The position numbers were made by a program, and so were the translations under genes. 64,000 nt of DNA, taken from assembly GCA_030674155.1 (NCBI GenBank), contig CM060322.1, positions 59,094,130 to 59,158,129 of the forward strand, in the 5' to 3' direction. Shown piece by piece: positions 59,200-64,000 of the stretch. Origin of the DNA: Stramonita haemastoma (Eukaryota; Mollusca; Gastropoda; Neogastropoda; Muricidae). The notes beneath the pieces are model-generated. The model searched no databases. It was not told the origin of the DNA and worked only from the letters and a program-made list of their open reading frames with translations. The stretch's first letter is position 1; each line of letters starts with the position of its first letter.

Positions 59200-60300
59200 A
59201 AATCTTGTGATAAAATAGAAAATCATAAAATGCTGTTGTTGGTTTTGTTTTTTGTTGGGGAGAGGAAGAGGGCACAGGGGCAGGGGGGGGGGGGGGAGAA
59301 AGGGGGTTTGAGTCAGGAGGAAGCTTCTTTGCAATGATTCTTCTTTACTCAAAGGGCGCACAGTTTGCCGCATGCATGTCACACCTGCAGGAACAAAAGA
59401 GACAGAAAAACCTTGCAACAGACAGCCTGATTTAAATCCGTCTGTAGGCTGTTTTCCTTTGCTTTTGTTTTGTCTATCAGAGCACTGTCGCAGATACTCT
59501 CAAACTATGTATACTCAGATGGCTGGACAGTTTTCTGTTGCTGGAGCATCTTTTAAGGTAATTAAATTTTTTTGTTGTTGCTGAACATGAATACGTATTT
59601 TTCTTTTCTCAAACAAGTCAATGAAATTATTTATTTTAAAAACTTGTCTTTATGCGCCATACTACGAATTAAACAGTAGAATTTTTCTGCATGAAATATA
59701 AATACAAGCATAGGCATACGAAGAATGTAGGAAATGGATGCGCAAAGCTAGGCTGCAGATCAACAACATCACATTTTATTGATAGAAACAAAAGGTATGT
59801 ACATAACGTGTTAAGACTATGCAGGTATCAGGGAAAATAAATTGAAACAAACATGGGACAGCAATTATCCATTTTTATCTTTCCTCTCTTTAAACACATT
59901 TTTAGCAGTAGAGAACTCATATTAATCCAGAGAGTGTGAATTAAATCAATTTTTTTGAGCGACGAAGAAATAAATATCATATGGGGAAAAAGTTACAGCA
60001 AGATGGACTTTGGGGACGTTATTCAATGCTTAAATAAAACATGTATGCTGTAGATACTAAACTGTACGAAGTGAAATACAAACAGATAGATAATGAGCTA
60101 CTGTGTCGTTGACGTATGTTATGGATTTCAGTATTAGCTTTAATTTAATATTGAGATGCCTTGTTAGGTATAATATTTATTCGCAAGGATGCAGAATACA
60201 GTGAACGTGACACATGCAGGAAAGAGCGCAGCAGGTTAAAGGTAAAACGATCACTCTAGATCTAAATATAGTCACATGCTCGCAGCCCTGGGACGACAGT
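59200..60300. other. Low-repeat intergenic or intronic sequence
   Basis: AT-rich unique sequence with one short G-run (59284-59295). It contains the weak candidate exon at 59481-59557 and nothing else I can support. Confidence 0.5.
59481..59557 (+). CDS. Weak candidate internal exon (77 bp)
   Basis: A long pyrimidine tract and 'tgtctatcag' acceptor precede it, and an 'aag|gtaatt' donor follows. The frame open through the exon (two leading nucleotides plus 25 codons) gives 'HCRRYSQTMYTQMAGQFSVA' and five further residues. Both splice signals are good, but the peptide matches nothing I know and no partner exon was found. It could also be a 5' untranslated exon with an ATG at 59519. Confidence 0.22.
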
Positions 60301-60309
60301 ACCGAGTTG

Positions 60310-60487
60310 TCGATCTTGGCGTTGTAAATTTCCTCATTTTCTAGTGACGGATGTTATAAAATTTATGATTGGCTGACGCGCTTACGCTGCCCAATCACGT
60401 ATGTTTTTGATTCCAGCAGTGGGTGTAACCTGTCGTCTGGTTATTTGCAGCAACCGTTAAAAGATTTACCTATTTCATTTTCAAGAA
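60310..60487 (+). promoter_or_regulatory. Candidate promoter with two CCAAT boxes
   Basis: A 'gttataaaattt' AT box (60353-60364) is followed by an inverted CCAAT box (ATTGG, 60368-60372) and a direct one (CCAAT, 60391-60395) 23 bp apart, then 'caaccgttaa' (60451-60460), a good Myb-type site in reverse. Paired CCAAT boxes that bind NF-Y are typical of TATA-less, often cell-cycle, promoters. The region is locally repeat-free and richer in CpG than its surroundings. Confidence 0.35.
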
Positions 60488-60518
60488 ATGATTGCAACAT
60501 TTAACGCAAAGAAGAAAG
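60488..60518 (+). CDS. Candidate short first coding exon
   Basis: ATG in an acceptable context (gaaATG) opens ten codons, 'MIATFNAKKK', and the exon ends at a consensus donor 'aaag|gtaatg'. It follows the candidate CCAAT promoter directly. No downstream exon could be identified in the remaining 3.5 kb, and the product is unknown. Confidence 0.28.
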
Positions 60519-60827
60519 GTAATGTGCACATGAAAAGGATTTCAGAGGTAAAGGTTGTCGGTAAGGGTTTAGTTTAGTGGCAGGGTGTGGCCTAGGGAAA
60601 ACTGCTCTTTCAGTGTTGACATTAATTTTCAGTTGGCAGTTTCACTAGAGTCCATGGAAAGTGTATGTTGGCACTTGGTTAGCCTACCCTGCTATTGAAG
60701 TGATCCCTTACCGATTGCTCGTTTTAAACCGTGCTTCAGATATTCGTCTCACTAAGCCTGACCTTTTTCAAAATGATGTCAAAAATTATATTTGTTTTTG
60801 TTGCTCCACTGCCCTTTTAATTATATA

Positions 60828-60942
60828 AACACACACACGCACACACCTTCCCTCTCCCTGTGTCCTGTGTGTATGTGTGTGTGCGCGCGCGCGCATGTGT
60901 GTGTATGTGTGTGTGTGTGTGTCGCGCGCGTGTGTGTTCCAC
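60828..60942. repeat. (CA)n, (GT)n and (GC)n tracts
   Basis: A short (AC)n and, 45 bp later, (GT)n with 'gcgcgcgcgcgc' and 'cgcgcgcg' blocks. The two could pair as an inverted repeat. Confidence 0.85.
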
Positions 60943-63520
60943 TCGTGCACACATTTATTGAGTGCATCGTGTTTACTTGATATAGACAATGCATACTGAC
61001 AATGGTGTAAAGTCAGCTAGCTATGCTGTTGCTGCTTCTGCCTTACACAACCTTGTCACTGATCATTAGGGGTACTGCCGCTGTTGCTGACTCCTGCACA
61101 GCTGCTGCTATGCCCTCAACCATGCCTGCAGCTAGATATCTAGCTACACTACTGATTCTGCTGACTGGTAGTTTTCTACCGCTGTGGTCACTCACACCAC
61201 TATATTTGTGTCGAGCTGAAAAGATGAAAACCAAGCGCAGCTTTCTACTCTTTTGGGTTAGCATTAAAAAGTTACAAAATAATAGAATGTGAAAACGGAT
61301 CGTATGTATGTGCGTATTCGTGCAAGTGCACTTGCAAGTAAATGACTCTTGATTGGCACTAATATTTCTTTAATTTCTTTTTTATTTCTCCCAAGCGCGA
61401 AGAATATTGGGCTTTCTAAATTTCACGCTTTTTTTTTTTTTATCAGACTGCTTTTCGGGCGTTTGAAAAAGCATGACTGTGGTGTAAAGACGTTCTCGTG
61501 CTCATTCATCTTTGTATCACATGTGTATTTGATATTTTATTTTGTCCAGTTTTTCTTACCTGACTGTGTTCTTTATTTGTTCAGTTGTTTGTTATATGTC
61601 TGTGTTGTTTCAGGTGTTGTAAATCAGCTTCTGAATTAAACGGACGGTCGATCACTGCCATGGCTCAGAATCCTTTCCCACATATTTCCTTTTCTCTGGT
61701 GGTTTTTTTTTATCATCTGGTGTCTCAGGTTTCGTCGTCATCGATCGACAATGGAGCAGTAAACCCTATAAATCGTGTCGTGTTAGGGGCATGCAGCACT
61801 CTCTCTCTCTCTCTCTCTCTCTCTGTCCTTCCCTCCTTAATGAGCCAGGAAAAAGACCCAGAATCCTTTGTGCCAAAGCCAATAACTCCTGCAAGCGTCT
61901 TTGAGATGCAGGGAGTTGAGAGGGCCCTCGTAAATCACCACGCGGCGAGCTGTGCAATCGGCACTTTCTCCTTTCTTCTGCTTCTTCTTTTCTTGTTTGA
62001 GTTTCTTTTGTTATTGGACAAAGGGAGGGAGAGTGGTGAGGATGGGGGCTACGTGAGAGAACAGGGTGGGATAAGGTGATGGGATGGGGTGGACTTGTGG
62101 GAGGGGGTGGGGGTGGGGGTAGTGTGGGAATTGTTTCAGAGCATGCAACAAGGGAGAGCAGAGCAGAAGTATACATGTCTCTGGACAGTCCTGGTTTACT
62201 GTCGACTTTTCTGCACTCTTCTGGTAAAAATAATACACCCGACAAACTTTCCTTTTATCGTGACTACCAAAATTTATAGGAGTTTTATTGAGCGATATTT
62301 TAGAAGACGGAATATGGTTTGGTTCAGGTTACTTACTGTCAGTGTTGTAAGTAGGTTTGCTCCGGTCAAGTTTGAGAGCCTTGTAAGGTGTACAGGGAAT
62401 AAAGATAAGTTTAAAGTGAAAGTTTTTGATTATAGAAAATATGAATGTGCGATATAGAGTTGTCAAGTTAGGAAACCTTTAAGATTGGTTGACCAAACTA
62501 AGAAAGTTTAGACTGAATGAAATGTAAGGTCGATGAATTATGTTGACACACTTAGAAGTGTTGGGAATTGGCTTATTGTATACCAATAGTTTTTTTTTTC
62601 TGGTTTTTACATTCCTGTACTTCTCTTCCAGCCTGTCCAAACTGCAAACCATAATTATTTCTGTGCACTTGACTCCGGCACTCACTCTATTTCTCTTTTC
62701 TCTCTTTGCTTTCGGTACTGAATTTGTTATAGTCACCCTTAATCCTTTTGCCGTGTGGACAATGAGTGAATGTGCGCATGTGCATGTGTGCGTGCGTGTG
62801 CCCGTTTTGATGAATGCAAATACTTTGATGTGCCAACAAATGGGTGACATAGCAGATTAAGCGTCAGAAATGTGTAGAAAAACCCAAAGAGCAGACAGCT
62901 GAACATCACCTTTGTCAGAGGGAATAACGCTGAACGAGCGTTGACAGGTACTAAACACACAACAGGCATCAGAAGGTTAATTTCTTCTGCTTATTCCTGG
63001 TTGGCACTATGACGTAAAACTTTTAATCCAAACATATTCCAAACTATCGACACGTCACTCTATAACACTTTCGACAATGATCAAAAGGCTTAGGAATAAA
63101 ATACATAAAACCTCTGATTTTAGCTGAAAACGCTTGGTTTTAGAAAGCTGTATGTTCCTATGTACGAAGTAAAGAACGGCTTGACGGCACATTTACCCAT
63201 ACTCCGTTACGCTTTCTTGTTTGTAGTGGGATCTGCTTTCACTTTCTCGTTTTGTTATTGGGTTTATTTTCAGAGTTCTTTTTGGCGGTTGTTTTCTGTT
63301 TTTGTTTTGATTGCTGTGAAGTTTGCATCCTTGGCGTTCTCGTCTGGTTGGAGAGGAAATGGTAGAAGGCTGACAGGTGTGGGTTGTGTGTGAGTTGGGT
63401 TAGATCACTGTGCTGCCTGGTTGCTGTAACACGACCACCCTACTCTGTTTCCGTCTCTGTCTCTCTTTCCGTAACTGTTTGTTTTTCTCTGTTCTTTGGG
63501 TCCGTCTGTTTCTATGTGTC
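60943..63520. other. Low-repeat sequence without a supported gene
   Basis: The longest nearly repeat-free stretch, apart from a short (TC)n at 61799-61823 and a GGGGT-rich run at 62075-62125. Several 60-160-codon frames exist (for example 61023-61292 and 61585-62079), but they show no domain, and their Leu/Ser-rich composition follows base composition. It may be an intron of a gene starting near 60.5 kb. Confidence 0.45.
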
Positions 63521-63534
63521 TTACTCTCTCGCAC

Positions 63535-63780
63535 AGACACAGGCGTGCGTGCACGCGCACACACACACGCTCACACACGCACATGCACAACGCACACGTA
63601 CACACACACGCACACACGCACGCACACACACACAAACACACACAAAGTACACAGACACACACACACACACACACACAGACACACACACACACACACACAC
63701 ACCACACACACACACACACCACACACACACACACACACCACACACACACACACAAAGTACACAGACACACACACACACAA
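63535..63780. repeat. (CA)n with CGCA and CAAAGTACACAGA interruptions
   Basis: CA repeats. The word 'cacaaagtacacagacacac' occurs twice (near 63641 and 63752), showing an internal duplication. Confidence 0.88.
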
Positions 63781-64000
63781 GTAAAAATCCTCAAACAATA
63801 CCATACACACAGGGAAGGAAGCTGGTTCACCTCATTTGCTGTCTTTTACAGCTTCCACCTTCAGAGGCAGCCGGCTGTTGGAGGCTGTTGAGGGCAGCTA
63901 AGGAGGTCAGAGGTCAGCGCCATCAATAGCCCCAGCCACTAACCCAGCTTATTGCTGACACACACAGACCTGCAGTTGTCAATGTGGCCACCGCTGAAAT

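Noticed and set aside
61023..61292. 89-codon frame with a hydrophobic, signal-peptide-like start
   Set aside because: Ala/Leu-rich composition follows local CTG/GCT bias. There is no cleavage-site context, no homologue I know and no splice or promoter support.
61585..62079. 164-codon frame with two hydrophobic segments
   Set aside because: It contains a (TC)n-encoded Leu/Ser run and shows no domain. The start context is arbitrary.

Overview
This window looks like nuclear DNA of a marine mollusc, most likely a gastropod. The reasons are a split gene with GT-AG introns, tRNA-derived SINEs, fragments of non-LTR retrotransposons and of a PIF/Harbinger transposon, and an extreme load of microsatellites and minisatellites ((CA)n, (CT)n, (CATA)n, (TTA)n, (GAA)n and others). 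No bacterial gene, operon, rRNA, functional tRNA or CRISPR array is visible. The phylum is an inference from repeat style, not from a diagnostic gene.

Layout. 1-6.6 kb is intergenic: a 0.7-kb tandem duplication, a non-autonomous PIF/Harbinger element (2206-2894) with about 60-bp inverted repeats and a broken transposase, and a 1.85-kb array of a 15-bp minisatellite. 6.68-13.90 kb and 14.00-20.94 kb are two near-identical copies of one segment, separated by exactly 100 N. Both inner boundaries coincide with the gap, so this is probably one locus present twice through unmerged contig ends or haplotigs. 21-25.6 kb holds a SINE, a dead reverse-transcriptase fragment and a 57-bp tandem array. 25.7-33.9 kb is an older, diverged tandem duplication with units of about 4 kb, one unit carrying a later LINE insertion with a clear target-site duplication.

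The only convincing host gene occupies 34.4-45.6 kb on the + strand. Four exons (34515-34782, 41406-41788, 43907-44083, 45299-45619) splice in frame into a CABIT-domain protein resembling the GAREM/THEMIS group of signalling adaptors. Its introns are full of repeats. Intron 1 carries an intronless 322-codon ORF, probably a mobile-element ORF. Intron 2 begins directly in a (GT)n tract, ends in GT-rich sequence and holds a 275-bp GAA/GAT purine tract. Intron 3 is mostly a 17-bp minisatellite.

46-59 kb is again intergenic: minisatellites with 45-, 48-, 28- and 17-bp units, SINE copies, long (CA)n and (TATG)n arrays, and a second and third tRNA-like SINE family. 59.2-63.4 kb is the least repetitive stretch. 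I see only weak gene signals there: one well-spliced candidate exon, and a CCAAT-containing candidate promoter with a short first exon.

The most interesting thread is a set of short retroelements. At least three families (a tRNA-derived SINE, its likely partner LINE, and two other LINE-like 3' ends) share the same 3' design: a G-rich 'ggctggatg/ggactggatgt' box, an A-run, a 6-8-bp stem-loop whose two arms change together between families, an AATAAA-like box, and a family-specific short tandem tail.
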